The position numbers and the translations under genes are program-made. This document shows, one piece after another, positions 17,777-28,648 of a stretch of 64,000 bases of DNA (its first letter is position 1; each line of letters opens with the position of its first letter). The stretch covers positions 3,286,001 to 3,350,000 of the forward strand of contig NZ_CP027869.1 of the NCBI RefSeq assembly GCF_005490985.1, read 5' to 3'. This stretch comes from Curtobacterium sp. SGAir0471. Lineage in GTDB: Bacteria; Actinomycetota; Actinomycetes; Actinomycetales; Microbacteriaceae. The notes beneath the pieces were generated by a model. It made no database searches. It was not told where the DNA came from and was given only the letters and a program-made list of their open reading frames with translations.

Positions 17777-18144
17777 AGGTTCAGCCCTCCTTCACGGGCA
17801 CCATCGGCGATCGCGGCGACGCGACCGGCGTACTTGCTACCACCGCGGTCGAAGACCACGGCCTCGACGCCGGCGGCCTTCGCACGCTCGGCGAGGAGCT
17901 CGCCGACGCGACGGGCCTTGGCCGTCTTGTCGCCGTCGAACGAACGGAGGTCGGCCTCCATCGTCGACGCGCTGGCCAGGGTGTGGCCCTTCGCGTCGTC
18001 GATGACCTGGACGAACACGTGACGCGACGACCGGGTGACAGCGAGACGCGGACGCGCCTCGGTGCCGGTGATCTTCTTGCGGAGACGGTTGTGACGGCGC
18101 GCCTTGGCGGCCGACTTGCTCTTTCCTCGGATACCGAGAGCCAT
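17773..18144 (-). CDS. rplR: 50S ribosomal protein L18
   Basis: A 123-residue L18, which brings 5S rRNA into the 50S subunit together with L5. Motifs are [20 protein letters not shown] and the C-terminal [20 protein letters not shown]. An in-frame GTG two codons upstream (18150) overlaps the rplF stop and could also serve. The ATG at 18144 is chosen from the family start MALG. Confidence 0.95.
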   Translation of the reverse strand: MALGIRGKSKSAAKARRHNRLRKKITGTEARPRLAVTRSSRHVFVQVIDDAKGHTLASASTMEADLRSFDGDKTAKARRVGELLAERAKAAGVEAVVFDRGGSKYAGRVAAIADGAREGGLNL

Positions 18145-18146
18145 GA

Positions 18147-18683
18147 TCACTTACCTGACTTTCCGGCCTTGCGGCGCACGACCTCGCCTGCGTAGCGGAC
18201 ACCCTTGCCCTTGTAGGGCTCGGGCTTGCGCAGCTTGCGGATGTTGGCAGCCACCTCGCCGACGGCCTGCTTGTCGATGCCCGACACGGTGAGCTTGTTG
18301 TTGCCCTCGACGGCGAAGCTGATGCCCGCCGGCGGCTCGACCGTGATGGGGTGGGAGTAGCCGAGCGCGAACTCGACGTTGCTGCCCTTGGCCTGCACGC
18401 GGTAACCGGTGCCGACGACCTCGAGGCCCTTGGAGTAGCCCTGGGTCACGCCGACGATGTTGTTCGCGATGAGGGTGCGGGTCAGGCCGTGCAGGGCACG
18501 GGACTCACGCTCGTCGTCCGGGCGGGTGACGAGGACCTGGTTCTCCTCGACCTTGGCCTGGATGGGCTCGGCGACGGTGAGCGCGAGCTCACCCTTCGGG
18601 CCCTTGACCGCAACGGTCTGGCCGTCGACGGAGACGGTCACGCCGGCGGGGATGTCGATGGGAAGACGTCCGATACGAGACAT
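18147..18683 (-). CDS. rplF: 50S ribosomal protein L6
   Basis: A 178-residue L6 ([20 protein letters not shown]) with the two repeated alpha/beta domains and the conserved C-terminal [16 protein letters not shown], close to the factor-binding centre of the 50S. It lies 6 bases below rpsH in the spc part of the operon. Confidence 0.97.
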   Translation of the reverse strand: MSRIGRLPIDIPAGVTVSVDGQTVAVKGPKGELALTVAEPIQAKVEENQVLVTRPDDERESRALHGLTRTLIANNIVGVTQGYSKGLEVVGTGYRVQAKGSNVEFALGYSHPITVEPPAGISFAVEGNNKLTVSGIDKQAVGEVAANIRKLRKPEPYKGKGVRYAGEVVRRKAGKSGK

Positions 18684-18689
18684 TGTCGG

Positions 18690-19088
18690 TCACCACACGT
18701 AGGCGAGGACTTCCCCACCCACGCCCTTCTGCTCGGCTTCACGGTCGGTGAGCAGTCCCGACGAGGTCGAGAGGATCGCCACGCCGAGGCCACCGAGGAC
18801 CTGGGGGATCTCCGTCGACTTCGCGTAGACCCGGAGACCGGGCTTCGAGACGCGCTTGATGCCGGCGATCGAACGCTCGCGCTCGGGGCCGTACTTGAGG
18901 TCGATCGTCAGGGTCTGCCCGACGCGGGCGTCCTCGATCTTCCACTCGCTGATGTAACCCTCGCGCTTGAGGATCTCGGCGATGTTCTTCTTCAGCTTGG
19001 AGCTGGGCAGCGAGACGGCGTCGTGGTGCGCCGAGTTCGCGTTCCGCAATCTGGTCAGCATGTCTGCGACCGGATCGGTCATCGTCAT
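18690..19088 (-). CDS. rpsH: 30S ribosomal protein S8
   Basis: A 132-residue S8 ([20 protein letters not shown]), the primary 16S rRNA binder and, in E. coli, spc operon repressor. The C-terminal motif [20 protein letters not shown] is intact. The ATG at 19088 is the family start; an in-frame start 42 bases upstream has no support. The gene before it is rplE; rpsN, usually found here, is missing and the gap holds only a hairpin. Confidence 0.97.
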   Translation of the reverse strand: MTMTDPVADMLTRLRNANSAHHDAVSLPSSKLKKNIAEILKREGYISEWKIEDARVGQTLTIDLKYGPERERSIAGIKRVSKPGLRVYAKSTEIPQVLGGLGVAILSTSSGLLTDREAEQKGVGGEVLAYVW

Positions 19089-19220
19089 GATGGTCGTCCA
19101 TTCTTCGCCTGGTTTCGACACCCGTTCCACGAATGCCGACCTGAGCGATCGGGGTGGTCTCCGAGCGGTTCCCGGAGACCTGGAGGTCGTCAGCTCACGC
19201 CGACGACCGGTGTTCGTGCG

Positions 19221-19254
19221 TGCGGGCCGGAGGACTCACATCCTCCGGCCCGCA
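19221..19254 (-). terminator. strong hairpin between rplE and rpsH
   Basis: A perfect 14-bp stem TGCGGGCCGGAGGA/TCCTCCGGCCCGCA with a CTCACA loop lies 15 bases below the rplE stop, in the 180-base gap where rpsN often sits. It could attenuate transcription inside the operon or mark an mRNA processing site. Confidence 0.7.
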
Positions 19255-19268
19255 GCGCCCGGACTATC

Positions 19269-19859
19269 TTAGACCGTCTGGTCGGCCGAACGGAACGGGA
19301 AGCCGAGCTGGCGGAGCAGCGCGCGGCCCTCGTCGTCCGTCTTCGCGGTGGTCACGACGGTGATGTCGAAGCCACGCACGCGGTCGATGCGGTCCTGGTC
19401 GATCTCGTGGAACATCGACTGCTCCGTGAGACCGAACGTGTAGTTGCCGTTCCCGTCGAACTGCTTGTCGCTGAGACCGCGGAAGTCGCGGATGCGGGGC
19501 AGTGCGAGGGTGACGAGGCGGTCGATGAACTCCCACGCGCGGTCACCGCGGAGGGTGACGTGCGCGCCGATGGCCTGGCCCTCGCGCAGCTTGAACTGCG
19601 CGATGGACTTGCGGGCCTTCGTCACGACCGGCTTCTGACCGGTGATCGCGGTGAGGTCCTTGACGGCCCCGTCGATCACCTTCGAGTCACGAGCGGCCTC
19701 ACCGACACCGGTGTTCACGACGACCTTGACCAGGCCGGGGACCTGGTTGACGTTCGCGTACCCGAACTGCTCGGTGAGGGCAGCCTTGATCTCGTTCTTG
19801 TACTTCTGCTTGAGGCGCGGCTCGACCTTGGTCTCCGGCGCGGCAGTCGTGTCGGTCAT
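19269..19859 (-). CDS. rplE: 50S ribosomal protein L5
   Basis: A 196-residue L5 of the central protuberance, which binds 5S rRNA and contacts S13. Motifs include [36 protein letters not shown] and [19 protein letters not shown]. The N-terminal 10-15 residues are a short Thr/Ala-rich extension. Its ATG shares one base with the rplX stop. Confidence 0.97.
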   Translation of the reverse strand: MTDTTAAPETKVEPRLKQKYKNEIKAALTEQFGYANVNQVPGLVKVVVNTGVGEAARDSKVIDGAVKDLTAITGQKPVVTKARKSIAQFKLREGQAIGAHVTLRGDRAWEFIDRLVTLALPRIRDFRGLSDKQFDGNGNYTFGLTEQSMFHEIDQDRIDRVRGFDITVVTTAKTDDEGRALLRQLGFPFRSADQTV

Positions 19860-20218
19860 CAGAGCTTCTCACCCGACTTCTTGGCGTAGCGGACGCGGAC
19901 GGTCTTCTTCACGCCGTCCTTCTCCACCTCTTCGGTACGGAAACCGACGCGGGTCGGCTTCTTGGTCTTCGGGTCGACGATGGCGACGTTCGACACGTGG
20001 ATCGGAGCCTCGTGCTGCTCGATGCCACCGGTCTTCGACCCGCGCTGCGTCTGGCCGACGCGGACGTGCTTCGTGACGAAGTTCACGCCCTCGACGACGA
20101 CACGGTTCTTGTCCGTGAGGACCTCGATGACCTTGCCCTGCTTGCCACGGTCGCCGCCACGCTCCTGCTTGGCGCCCGTGATGACCTGGACGAGGTCACC
20201 CTTCTTGATGTTCGCCAT
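19859..20218 (-). CDS. rplX: 50S ribosomal protein L24
   Basis: A 119-residue L24 with a KOW motif at the N-terminus ([20 protein letters not shown]), an assembly initiator near the tunnel exit. The C-terminal half carries the usual actinobacterial segment [19 protein letters not shown]. It sits between rplN and rplE. Confidence 0.96.
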   Translation of the reverse strand: MANIKKGDLVQVITGAKQERGGDRGKQGKVIEVLTDKNRVVVEGVNFVTKHVRVGQTQRGSKTGGIEQHEAPIHVSNVAIVDPKTKKPTRVGFRTEEVEKDGVKKTVRVRYAKKSGEKL

Positions 20219-20221
20219 GGC

Positions 20222-20590
20222 TTACAGCACCTCCGGCGCGAGCGAGATGATCTTCATGAACTTCTTGTCACGGAGCTCACGACCGACCGGACCGAAGATG
20301 CGCGTACCGCGCGGGTCGCCGTCGGCCTTGAGGATCACTGCCGCGTTCTCGTCGAACTTGATGTAGGAGCCGTCCTGACGACGGGTCTCCTTCTTGGTGC
20401 GAACGATGACCGCCTTGACGACGTCACCCTTCTTCACGTTGCCGCCGGGGATGGCGTCCTTCACCGTGGCGACGATGACGTCACCGAGACCGGCGTAGCG
20501 ACGACCCGAGCCGCCGAGCACGCGGATGGTCAAGATCTCCTTGGCACCCGTGTTGTCGGCGACCTTCAGGCGGGATTCCTGCTGAATCAC
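20222..20590 (-). CDS. rplN: 50S ribosomal protein L14
   Basis: A 122-residue L14 starting [20 protein letters not shown], with [20 protein letters not shown] and a C-terminal [20 protein letters not shown]. This is full length; L14 forms inter-subunit bridges with 16S rRNA. It lies 31 bases after rpsQ. Confidence 0.97.
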   Translation of the reverse strand: MIQQESRLKVADNTGAKEILTIRVLGGSGRRYAGLGDVIVATVKDAIPGGNVKKGDVVKAVIVRTKKETRRQDGSYIKFDENAAVILKADGDPRGTRIFGPVGRELRDKKFMKIISLAPEVL

Positions 20591-20621
20591 TGCTGTCTCC
20601 TATTCCGAAGCAGGCCAGGGC

Positions 20622-20906
20622 CTACTTGGCCTTCTCGAGGATCTCGACCAGGCGCCAGCGCTTGGAGGCGCTGAGGGGACGGGTCTCGCTGATCACGACG
20701 AGGTCGCCGACACCCGCGGTGCCGAGCTCGTCGTGGGCCTTCACCTTGGACGTGCGGCGGATGATCTTGCCGTAGAGCGCGTGCTTCACGCGGTCCTCGA
20801 CCTCGACCACGATGGTCTTGTCCATCTTGTCGCTCGTCACGTAGCCGCGACGCGTCTTGCGGTAGCCGCGGGTCGAGGCGGCGGAGTTCTTCTCTTCGTT
20901 CGCCAT
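20622..20906 (-). CDS. rpsQ: 30S ribosomal protein S17
   Basis: A 94-residue S17 of OB fold, with [20 protein letters not shown] and [20 protein letters not shown]. The first about 12 residues are a variable lead. It shares one base with rpmC, so the two are tightly coupled. Confidence 0.96.
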   Translation of the reverse strand: MANEEKNSAASTRGYRKTRRGYVTSDKMDKTIVVEVEDRVKHALYGKIIRRTSKVKAHDELGTAGVGDLVVISETRPLSASKRWRLVEILEKAK

Positions 20907-21223
20907 CAGTTCTCCTCGGCGGTAGCGGCCTCGGTCGACTCGGCCGGCTTGTCAGCCTTCTTCGTCTTCTTGGCCTTGGTGGCGGTCTCGACGGGCGCGG
21001 GGGTGGCACGGATGCCGAGCTCGCGCTCGCGGAGGACGGTGTAGATGCGTGCGATGTCGCGCTTGACGGCACGGAGACGACCGTGGCTCTCCAGCTGGCC
21101 GGTGGCCGACTGGAAGCGGAGGTTGAAGAGTTCCTCCTTGGCCTTCTTCAGCTCGTCAGCGAGACGCTCGTTCTCGAACGTGTCGAGCTCCGTGGGACGG
21201 AGCTCCTTGGAACCGATCGCCAT
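20906..21223 (-). CDS. rpmC: 50S ribosomal protein L29
   Basis: A 105-residue L29, longer than the common 60-75. The helical hairpin core (residues 1 to about 72: [20 protein letters not shown], then [20 protein letters not shown]) is followed by a Lys/Ala/Glu-rich tail ([23 protein letters not shown] region, shortened here). L29 sits at the tunnel exit near L23 and contacts signal recognition particle and trigger factor. The ATG overlaps the rplP stop. Confidence 0.95.
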   Translation of the reverse strand: MAIGSKELRPTELDTFENERLADELKKAKEELFNLRFQSATGQLESHGRLRAVKRDIARIYTVLRERELGIRATPAPVETATKAKKTKKADKPAESTEAATAEEN

Positions 21224-21642
21224 TACGCGTCGCCCTCCTCGCGCTTGATGATGCGTGCCTTGAGGGGCAGCTTGTGGATTGCACGGGTCAGCGCCTCGCG
21301 GGCGATGTCCTCGTTGACGCCGGAGAGCTCGAAGAGCACACGGCCCGGCTTGACGTTGGCGACCCACCACTCGGGCGAGCCCTTACCGGAACCCATGCGG
21401 GTCTCAGCCGGCTTCTTGGTCAGCGGACGGTCCGGGTAGATGTTGATCCACACCTTGCCGCCACGCTTGATGTGACGCGTCATGGCGATACGAGCGGACT
21501 CGATCTGCCGGTTGGTCACGTACGCCGGGGTGAGGGCCTGGATGCCGTAGTCGCCGAAGCTGACCTTGGTACCACCGGTGGCCTGACCCGAGCGCTTCGG
21601 GTGGTGCTGCTTGCGGTGCTTGACTCGACGGGGAATAAGCAT
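21223..21642 (-). CDS. rplP: 50S ribosomal protein L16
   Basis: A 139-residue L16 ([20 protein letters not shown]), which positions A-site tRNA and completes the peptidyl transferase centre. It has [20 protein letters not shown] and [20 protein letters not shown]. Full length, in the normal position between rpsC and rpmC. Confidence 0.97.
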   Translation of the reverse strand: MLIPRRVKHRKQHHPKRSGQATGGTKVSFGDYGIQALTPAYVTNRQIESARIAMTRHIKRGGKVWINIYPDRPLTKKPAETRMGSGKGSPEWWVANVKPGRVLFELSGVNEDIAREALTRAIHKLPLKARIIKREEGDA

Positions 21643-21644
21643 GG

Positions 21645-22442
21645 TTACGCCTCAACTCCTGCGCCGGCCGGCGCGTCCTGCGGGGCCTGCTGCTGACGGC
21701 CGCCACGGTCGCCGCCACGACGGTCGCCGCGCTCGCCACGGGGGCCGCCACGACGCTCCGGGCGCGACGAACGCTGGTTCGCCTGCTCGCGAGCGAGCTC
21801 CTTGTTCGTGATGTCGCCCTTGTAGATCCAGACCTTCACGCCGATGCGACCGAAGGTGGTGCGCGCCTCGTAGAAGCCGTAGTCGATGTTCGCGCGGAGC
21901 GTGTGCAGGGGCACACGGCCCTCGCGGTAGAACTCCGAGCGCGACATCTCGGCGCCGCCGAGACGACCCGACACCTGGATGCGGACACCCTTGGCGCCGG
22001 CGCGCTGTGCACCCTGCAGGCCCTTGCGCATGGCGCGACGGAACGCGACACGAGCGGAGAGCTGCTCGGCGATGCCCTGCGCGACGAGCTGGGCCTCGGT
22101 CTCGGGGTTCTTGACCTCGAGGATGTTGAGCTGGATCTGCTTCTTGGTGAGCTTCTCCAGCTCGCCACGGACGCGCTCCGCCTCGGCGCCACGGCGACCG
22201 ATGACGATGCCCGGACGCGCGGTGTGGATGTCCACGCGGACGCGGTCACGGGTGCGCTCGAGCTCGATGCGGGCGACACCGGCGCGGTCGAGGGTCTTCT
22301 TCAGGTACTCGCGCACCTTGATGTCCTCGGCCACGTAGTCGGCGTAGCGCTGACCGGCCTTCGTGCTGTCGGTGAACCAGTGCGAGACGTGGTCCGTCGT
22401 GATCCCGAGACGGAAGCCGTACGGGTTGACCTTCTGGCCCAT
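21645..22442 (-). CDS. rpsC: 30S ribosomal protein S3
   Basis: A 265-residue S3 with KH domain ([18 protein letters not shown] region) and C-terminal S3 domain ([20 protein letters not shown] and [20 protein letters not shown]). Residues after about 218 are an Arg/Gly/Asp-rich extension ([20 protein letters not shown]) common in actinobacteria. S3 lines the mRNA entry tunnel. One-base overlap with rplV. Confidence 0.97.
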   Translation of the reverse strand: MGQKVNPYGFRLGITTDHVSHWFTDSTKAGQRYADYVAEDIKVREYLKKTLDRAGVARIELERTRDRVRVDIHTARPGIVIGRRGAEAERVRGELEKLTKKQIQLNILEVKNPETEAQLVAQGIAEQLSARVAFRRAMRKGLQGAQRAGAKGVRIQVSGRLGGAEMSRSEFYREGRVPLHTLRANIDYGFYEARTTFGRIGVKVWIYKGDITNKELAREQANQRSSRPERRGGPRGERGDRRGGDRGGRQQQAPQDAPAGAGVEA

Positions 22443-22834
22443 TACTTGCTCGCCTTCTTGCTCGTCGCGGCGACCTCGGCCTCGTCCGGCGTCGCGAGGA
22501 CGACCGTGATGTGGCTGGTGCGCTTGTTGATGCGGAAGGCCCGGCCCTGGGCACGCGGCTGGAACCGCTTCAGGGTCGTGCCCTCGTCGACGAAGACGCG
22601 GCTCACGTAGAGGTCGCGCTCGTCGAGGAAGCTGTTCGTCGAGTCCGCCTTGACACGTGCGTTGGCGATCGCCGAGGCGACCAGCTTGTACACGGGCTCC
22701 GAAGCACCCTGGGGGGCGAACTTCAGGATGGCGAGGGCCTCGTGGGCCTGCTTGCCGCGGATCAGCTCGATGACGCGACGGGCCTTCTGAGGCGTGACGC
22801 GGATGTGTCGCACGCGTGCGATCGACTCCACCAT
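22442..22834 (-). CDS. rplV: 50S ribosomal protein L22
   Basis: A 130-residue L22, whose beta-hairpin reaches into the exit tunnel. It starts [20 protein letters not shown] and carries the hairpin region [20 protein letters not shown]; no macrolide-type duplications or deletions are evident in the hairpin. The short Lys/Ala tail is variable. Confidence 0.96.
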   Translation of the reverse strand: MVESIARVRHIRVTPQKARRVIELIRGKQAHEALAILKFAPQGASEPVYKLVASAIANARVKADSTNSFLDERDLYVSRVFVDEGTTLKRFQPRAQGRAFRINKRTSHITVVLATPDEAEVAATSKKASK

Positions 22835-22859
22835 TTCGTTCCTCCTCTTCGTCCCCGCG

Positions 22860-23141
22860 TTAGCGGCGACGGCCCTTCTTGTCGTCCTTCACGTGACCAC
22901 GGAAGGTGCGGGTCGGCGCGAACTCGCCGAGCTTGTGACCGACCATCGACTCGGTGACGAACACCGGGATGTGCTTGCGGCCGTCGTGCACGGCGATCGT
23001 GTGCCCGAGCATGTTCGGGACGATCATCGAGCGACGCGACCAGGTGCGGATCACGTTCTTGGTGTTGGCCTCGTTCTGCGTGACGACCTTGCGGAGCAGG
23101 TGCTCGTCGACGAAGGGGCCCTTCTTCAGACTGCGTGGCAT
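22860..23141 (-). CDS. rpsS: 30S ribosomal protein S19
   Basis: A 93-residue S19 ([20 protein letters not shown]) with [20 protein letters not shown] and [15 protein letters not shown]. It forms a complex with S13 on the 30S head. Full length; standard place between rplB and rplV. Confidence 0.97.
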   Translation of the reverse strand: MPRSLKKGPFVDEHLLRKVVTQNEANTKNVIRTWSRRSMIVPNMLGHTIAVHDGRKHIPVFVTESMVGHKLGEFAPTRTFRGHVKDDKKGRRR

Positions 23142-23153
23142 CTTTGCGAACTC

Positions 23154-23993
<840 letters not shown>

Positions 23994-24011
23994 GATTTAT
24001 CCCTCTGGTCC

Positions 24012-24311
24012 TCAGCCGACAGCCGTGAAGATGTCGATCGAACCGGACTTGAGCGTCACGATGGCGCGCTTGGTGTCCTTGCGCTTGCCCATGCCGAAAC
24101 GCGTGCGACGGGTCTTGCCCGGACGGTTCAGCGTGTTGATGCTGGCGACCTTGACGTCGAAGATCTTCTCGATGGCGAGCTTGATCTCGGTCTTGTTCGA
24201 ACGGGGGTCCACGATGAACGTGTACTTGCCCTGGTCGATCAGGCCGTAGCTCTTCTCCGAGACGACCGGCGAGATGATGATGTCGCGCGGGTCCTTGTTG
24301 AAGCCGCTCAT
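24012..24311 (-). CDS. rplW: 50S ribosomal protein L23
   Basis: A 99-residue L23 at the exit tunnel, the docking site for trigger factor and SRP. Motifs are [20 protein letters not shown] and [20 protein letters not shown], then [17 protein letters not shown]. Its ATG overlaps the rplD stop (ATGA). Confidence 0.97.
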   Translation of the reverse strand: MSGFNKDPRDIIISPVVSEKSYGLIDQGKYTFIVDPRSNKTEIKLAIEKIFDVKVASINTLNRPGKTRRTRFGMGKRKDTKRAIVTLKSGSIDIFTAVG

Positions 24312-24967
24312 GCGGAGATCTCCTTCGCGGTCTTCGACGCGATGAAGGCGTCGAGTGCGCTCTTGCTGAAGACGAGGGCGTCGGACTTGAGCACGTCGTA
24401 GGCGTTGAGCTGGCCGTACGAGAGCGCGTGGACACCCGGCAGGTTGCGGACCGACTTGAGCGCGAGCTCGTCGTCCGACTCGAGCACGACGAGCACGTTC
24501 TTGACGGGCGCGACCTTCTCGATGAGCGTGCGAGCGGTCTTGGTCGACGGCACCTCGGCCGGGACGAAGGACTCGACGGCGGCGATGCGGCCACCGCGGG
24601 CGCGGTCCGAGAGCGAGCCGAGCAGCGCCGCGGCGATCATCTTCTTCGGGGTGCGCTGCGAGTAGTCGCGCGGGGTCGGTCCGTGGACGACGCCACCGCC
24701 GGTGTGCTCCGGAGCGCGGACCGAACCCTGACGGGAGCGGCCGGTGCCCTTCTGCTTGAACGGCTTGCGACCAGCACCGCGGACCTCGCCGCGGTTCTTG
24801 GTCTTGTGGGTGCCCTGACGCGCGGCGGCGAGCTGCGCGGTGACGACCTGGTGGATCAGCGGGACGTTCGTCTCGACGTCGAAGAGCTCGGCGGGCAGCT
24901 CGATGCTGCCGGCGACGGCTCCGGTCGCGTCGAGGACGTCGATCGTGGTTGCGGTCTCGGTGGCCAT
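24308..24967 (-). CDS. rplD: 50S ribosomal protein L4
   Basis: A 219-residue L4, including the tunnel-lining loop [20 protein letters not shown] and the conserved RSPQ-like region [20 protein letters not shown]. An in-frame GTG at 24973 overlaps the rplC stop; ATG at 24967 (MATETATT) is preferred as the family-like start. In E. coli L4 represses the S10 operon; no such leader is recognised here. Confidence 0.95.
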   Translation of the reverse strand: MATETATTIDVLDATGAVAGSIELPAELFDVETNVPLIHQVVTAQLAAARQGTHKTKNRGEVRGAGRKPFKQKGTGRSRQGSVRAPEHTGGGVVHGPTPRDYSQRTPKKMIAAALLGSLSDRARGGRIAAVESFVPAEVPSTKTARTLIEKVAPVKNVLVVLESDDELALKSVRNLPGVHALSYGQLNAYDVLKSDALVFSKSALDAFIASKTAKEISA

Positions 24968-24969
24968 GA

Positions 24970-25623
24970 TCACTTACCCTTCACGGCGGTGCGGACGAAG
25001 ACGGAGCGACCGCGAGCACCGGGGACGGCGCCCTTGACGAGCAGCAGACCCTTCTCGGCGTCGACGGCGTGCACCGTGAGGTTGAGGACGGTCACGCGCT
25101 CGCCACCCATGCGACCAGCCATGCGCATGCCCTTGAAGACGCGCGACGGGGTCGACGAAGCACCGATCGAACCGGGCTTGCGGTGGTTGCGGTGGGCACC
25201 GTGCGAAGCGGACACACCGGCGAAGCCGTGGCGCTTCATGACACCGGCGAAGCCCTTGCCCTTCGACGTCCCGACGACGTCGACCTTCTGGCCGGCCTCG
25301 AAGGTGTCGACGGTGAGCTCCTGGCCGAGCGTGTACTCGGCGGAGTCGTTGGTGCGGATCTCGGTGAGGGTGCGACGCGGGGTCACACCGGCAGCCTCGA
25401 AGTGGCCGGCGGCCGGCTTGTTCACCTTGCGCGGGTCGATGGCGCCGGCGGCGATCTGGATCGCCTCGTAGCCGTCGCGCTCGACGTTGCGGATCTGGGT
25501 GACCACGTTCGGGCCGACCTCGATCACGGTGACGGGGATGAACTTGTTGTTCTCGTCCCACACCTGGGTCATCCCGAGCTTCTTGCCGAGGAGGCCCTTG
25601 ACGGTCTTGGTTGAGTTCGCCAT
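24970..25623 (-). CDS. rplC: 50S ribosomal protein L3
   Basis: A 217-residue L3. It starts with [20 protein letters not shown] after a short lead and has the conserved [20 protein letters not shown] with the Gln/His-rich loop reaching toward the peptidyl transferase centre, plus [15 protein letters not shown]. Second gene of the S10 block, 13 bases after rpsJ. Confidence 0.97.
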   Translation of the reverse strand: MANSTKTVKGLLGKKLGMTQVWDENNKFIPVTVIEVGPNVVTQIRNVERDGYEAIQIAAGAIDPRKVNKPAAGHFEAAGVTPRRTLTEIRTNDSAEYTLGQELTVDTFEAGQKVDVVGTSKGKGFAGVMKRHGFAGVSASHGAHRNHRKPGSIGASSTPSRVFKGMRMAGRMGGERVTVLNLTVHAVDAEKGLLLVKGAVPGARGRSVFVRTAVKGK

Positions 25624-25636
25624 TGGTCAGTCCCCC

Positions 25637-25945
25637 TTACAGCTTGATCTCGATGTTGACGTCGGCCGGGAGGTCGAGTCGCATGAGCGAGTCGACGGCC
25701 TTCGGCGTCGGGTCGACGATGTCGATGACCCGCTTGTGCGTGCGCTTCTCGAAGTGCTCGCGCGAGTCCTTGTACTTGTGGGGCGAACGGATCACGGTGA
25801 CCACGTTCTTCTCGGTGGGGAGCGGCACCGGGCCGACCACGGTCGCACCGGCACGGGTCACCGTGTCGACGATCTTCCGGGCCGACGTGTCGATGACCTC
25901 GTGGTCGTACGACTTGAGCCGGATGCGGATCTTCTGTCCCGCCAT
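25637..25945 (-). CDS. rpsJ: 30S ribosomal protein S10
   Basis: A 102-residue S10 ([20 protein letters not shown]) with [20 protein letters not shown] and the C-terminal [16 protein letters not shown]. Besides its ribosomal role, S10 is NusE of the antitermination complex. The ATG is the family start; the long in-frame extension upstream has no support. It is the first gene of the S10-spc block, preceded by more than 700 non-coding bases. Confidence 0.97.
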   Translation of the reverse strand: MAGQKIRIRLKSYDHEVIDTSARKIVDTVTRAGATVVGPVPLPTEKNVVTVIRSPHKYKDSREHFEKRTHKRVIDIVDPTPKAVDSLMRLDLPADVNIEIKL

Positions 25946-26677
25946 GTGTCTCTCTGTCCTCTCTGCGCCGCGCACCCTCGGGCCGCCTGACGCCGCCGTC
26001 ACCGTGCATTCCTGCAGGGCTTGGCTGTTTTCCTGAACCAACCGGCCGCATCCTCGGGGGATGACCGCTGTTCTCCTGTCAACCGCGCAGGGCGACCGTG
26101 GCCGTCCAGCGTGGGCATGTCGCTTCCCCGCACTCCGGGCACGGCCGTGTCTCTCGACACAGCGCTGCTCATCGCGCTTCGTGGGGATTCGATCGTGTTC
26201 TGCTGCCTGCGGCCCAACCCAGCTCCGCTGGACGGAGGGGTTGTGCACTGCCAGAGCAGTGATCCTGCGCGCGCGAACGCCCGCGGAATTCGGAACCGGA
26301 CAAGTCTCCCATAGGCTCGGCATCCGTGCAACCCGGGCGTGTCGCGGGATCTGAATCGCTCCAGCGGGGCGTGCCGCCCCGGAACGGCGCGGTTCTCGTC
26401 GGTCTGGAGGCTCGTCCCACCCCGGGCGCGTCGGGCACGTCCCAGGAGCGTTCGGCTCCTCCCCCGCGCGGCCTCCGGTCGGTCCCGTGCCGCGAGCGGG
26501 CACGACACGTCGCGCGGTGGGCGCCGGCCGGGTGCGATCGGTCGCGTCGCGGCGCCGAGCGTGACGGATGTCGCCCGCTCGGCGGGGGCCGGGGGGGGCG
26601 GCGGGCCTCCCCACACAGGTCGTGCCCGCTCGGACAGGCCGAGCGGGCACGACGATGCAGTGGTCCTGGGTCTGCGG
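25946..26677. other. 732-base non-coding gap upstream of rpsJ
   Basis: No gene is supported in this stretch. It must contain the S10 operon promoter and leader. On the minus strand a TTGACA hexamer lies at 26077-26082 and a TATGGG downstream of TTGCAC lies near 26310-26335, but neither has a convincing partner at 16-18 bases. A 6-bp hairpin CACTGC/GCAGTG lies at 26246-26261. The distal end carries the terminator of the DarT-like gene. Confidence 0.6.
26619..26653 (-). terminator. terminator after the DarT-like gene
   Basis: A perfect 15-bp stem GTCGTGCCCGCTCGG/CCGAGCGGGCACGAC with a 5-base loop begins 25 bases after the stop codon. It isolates the upstream genes from rpsJ. Confidence 0.8.
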
Positions 26678-27493
26678 TCAGGACTCCTCGGACACCGGCG
26701 GGACGAACCACGGCGGGAAGACAGCGACCCGGGGCCCGGTGACCCGGTGCTCGGCGAGCAGCGACTTGACCTGCTGCCGGACGCGGTCGTTCGGCACACC
26801 GATGACGGCGACCGACGAGAACGGCACGCGGGGGCCGGCGAGCAGCTCGAGGCCGTGCATCTCCGGGTCGGTGAAGTCCGTCCGGCGGATCAGGTTCGTC
26901 GCCGCCTCGGGTCCCACCGCGAAGCGCACGTCGTCGGCCTCGGCGTCCTGGTCCGCGACGATCACGGACGCGCCGAAGGCGGACACCGGCACGACGAGCA
27001 CGACGTACTCCGTGGCACGCGTGCGACGGGCGGCGTCCGACCAGCGGGAGCCCTCGGCCCCGCGGCGGAGTTCGTCCCAGCGCGTGGCGTCGGGCGACAG
27101 CGTGAACGACACGTGACCCGACACCGGGCCGCCGTCGGGAGCGGACGCCTCATCACGCGCGGCACGCGTCTCGGCGGAGCTGACGTCGACGGACGGCGTG
27201 GCCGTGTCGGCGGCGAGGATCGCACCTTCGGCGACGATCGACGCCAGGTTGTCGACGTGGGTGGCGTGGTGTGCCCGGAGCGACGCGAAGACGCGGGGCT
27301 CGGGCAGTTCGGGAGCGGCCGGCGAGCGGAGCGACGAGGAGCCGCGCGCGGGAGCCGGGGTGGAGCGGAGGTCGGTGGTGATGCGGGTCCGACGAGGCGT
27401 CGGCGTGGTGGGGACGGCAGGCGCCTCGGCCTGTCGGGGGGAGCAGATGTCGCAGAGTTCGGTGGGGAAACCGTGGATGCACTCGTCGGTCAC
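26678..27493 (-). CDS. DarT-like (DUF4433) ADP-ribosyltransferase homologue with N-terminal Cys motif
   Basis: A 271-residue protein from GTG 27493; TTG 27547 (289 residues) and GTG 27538 are alternative starts. Residues 5-17 hold C-x-H-G-x6-C-x2-C, a possible small zinc site. After a Pro/Thr-rich linker, residues about 68-265 resemble DarT/DUF4433 enzymes: [16 protein letters not shown] (75-90) as the NAD-binding start, VSFTLSP (128-134) as the substrate-arginine region, and [10 protein letters not shown] with a Glu (216) at the expected catalytic position. DarT modifies thymidine in single-stranded DNA and is normally paired with the DarG macrodomain antitoxin. No darG lies beside it. It follows topoisomerase IB on the same strand. 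Homology is judged by eye. Confidence 0.65.
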   Translation of the reverse strand: MTDECIHGFPTELCDICSPRQAEAPAVPTTPTPRRTRITTDLRSTPAPARGSSSLRSPAAPELPEPRVFASLRAHHATHVDNLASIVAEGAILAADTATPSVDVSSAETRAARDEASAPDGGPVSGHVSFTLSPDATRWDELRRGAEGSRWSDAARRTRATEYVVLVVPVSAFGASVIVADQDAEADDVRFAVGPEAATNLIRRTDFTDPEMHGLELLAGPRVPFSSVAVIGVPNDRVRQQVKSLLAEHRVTGPRVAVFPPWFVPPVSEES

Positions 27494-27574
27494 GACTGGG
27501 AGGGGTCCTTCCGTGCCCGGGTGGGGGAGGTCGGGCACGGTGTCCAACCGTACGTCATGAACCGTCCCCGTCCG

Positions 27575-28573
27575 TCACTGTCGGTAGAGCAGGGCACGCA
27601 CCTCGGACTCGGCAGCGTGCAGGCGCTCGGGATCGATGGTCTCGCCGTGCTGGTACGCGTCGAGCAGCCGCGGGTCGATGTAGCTCTGCCGACACACCGT
27701 GGGGGTGTTGCCGAGCTCCTCACTGGCGGCCTTGACGGCGTGCGAGACGGCCTTCTTGCGCTTCGCCTCGCTCGGCTGTGGGCCGGTCCGTGCCAGGTCG
27801 ACCGCGGCCGCAACGGTGCCGTGCAGGGTCCGGAAGTCCTTGGCCGTGAACTCGTCGCCGGCGCGTTCCTTCACGTACTCGTTGATGTCCTCGGCGGCGA
27901 GGGGCTCCCACTCGGCACCTCGTTCGGCACGGAACGACAGCAGACGGGCGTTCGGCCCGCGGCGCTTCATCCCGGCGATGACCCGCGCCAGGTCGTGGTC
28001 GTGGATGGTGGACGACCACTCCTGCCCGCTCTTGCCCGGGAAGTCGAGCTCGATGTCGTCCCCGGACACGTGGGCGTGCGCGCAGAGCAACGTCGACAGC
28101 CCGCGGCTGCCGTGCTCGGTGGCGTAGCGCTCCGACCCGACGCGGAGCGACCCCTGGTCGAGCATGCGGAACGCCGCGGCGAGGGCGCGTCGTCGATCGG
28201 GTTCCGGGCGCCGGAGGTCCTGCGTCACCATCCGACGTGCGGACGGCAGCGACTCCGCGAGGGCGAGCGCACGGTCGTACTTGATCCGGTCCATCCGTTC
28301 GCGCCAGCCCGGGTGGTACATGTACTGCCGCCGGCCGGCGCCGTCGATGCCCGTGGCCAGGATGTGCCCGTTCTCGTAGGGCGAGATCCAGACCTCGTCC
28401 CACGCAGGCGGGATCACGAGTTCGTCGAGGCGCTTCCGGACGTCCTTGTCCGTCACCGTCCTGCCGTCGGGGTCACGGTACGAGAACCCCTTGCCGCTGC
28501 GGACTCGGTGGTACCCACGACCGTTGGTCGCGGAGCGGCGGAGACGGGTCACCCGGACGATGTTGCCCGTCAC
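27575..28573 (-). CDS. DNA topoisomerase IB
   Basis: A 332-residue type IB topoisomerase of the compact poxvirus-like bacterial family, which relaxes supercoils through a 3'-phosphotyrosine. The N-terminal domain has [18 protein letters not shown] and [18 protein letters not shown]. The catalytic domain carries the pentad residues: Arg in RVGSERY, the Lys region FPGKSGQEW, Arg/His in [10 protein letters not shown], and the nucleophile Tyr298 in [14 protein letters not shown]. Start is GTG. It lies downstream of tuf (28709), separated from it by the tuf terminator, and 27 bases or more upstream of the DarT-like gene, so those two may be co-transcribed. Confidence 0.93.
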   Translation of the reverse strand: MTGNIVRVTRLRRSATNGRGYHRVRSGKGFSYRDPDGRTVTDKDVRKRLDELVIPPAWDEVWISPYENGHILATGIDGAGRRQYMYHPGWRERMDRIKYDRALALAESLPSARRMVTQDLRRPEPDRRRALAAAFRMLDQGSLRVGSERYATEHGSRGLSTLLCAHAHVSGDDIELDFPGKSGQEWSSTIHDHDLARVIAGMKRRGPNARLLSFRAERGAEWEPLAAEDINEYVKERAGDEFTAKDFRTLHGTVAAAVDLARTGPQPSEAKRKKAVSHAVKAASEELGNTPTVCRQSYIDPRLLDAYQHGETIDPERLHAAESEVRALLYRQ

Positions 28574-28648
28574 TGCCTGAGACCAGTCACCGGGAGACGA
28601 TCCGAGGCCGCGCCGCGGAGCGGACCGGGGCCACGCCGGGAACGACGA

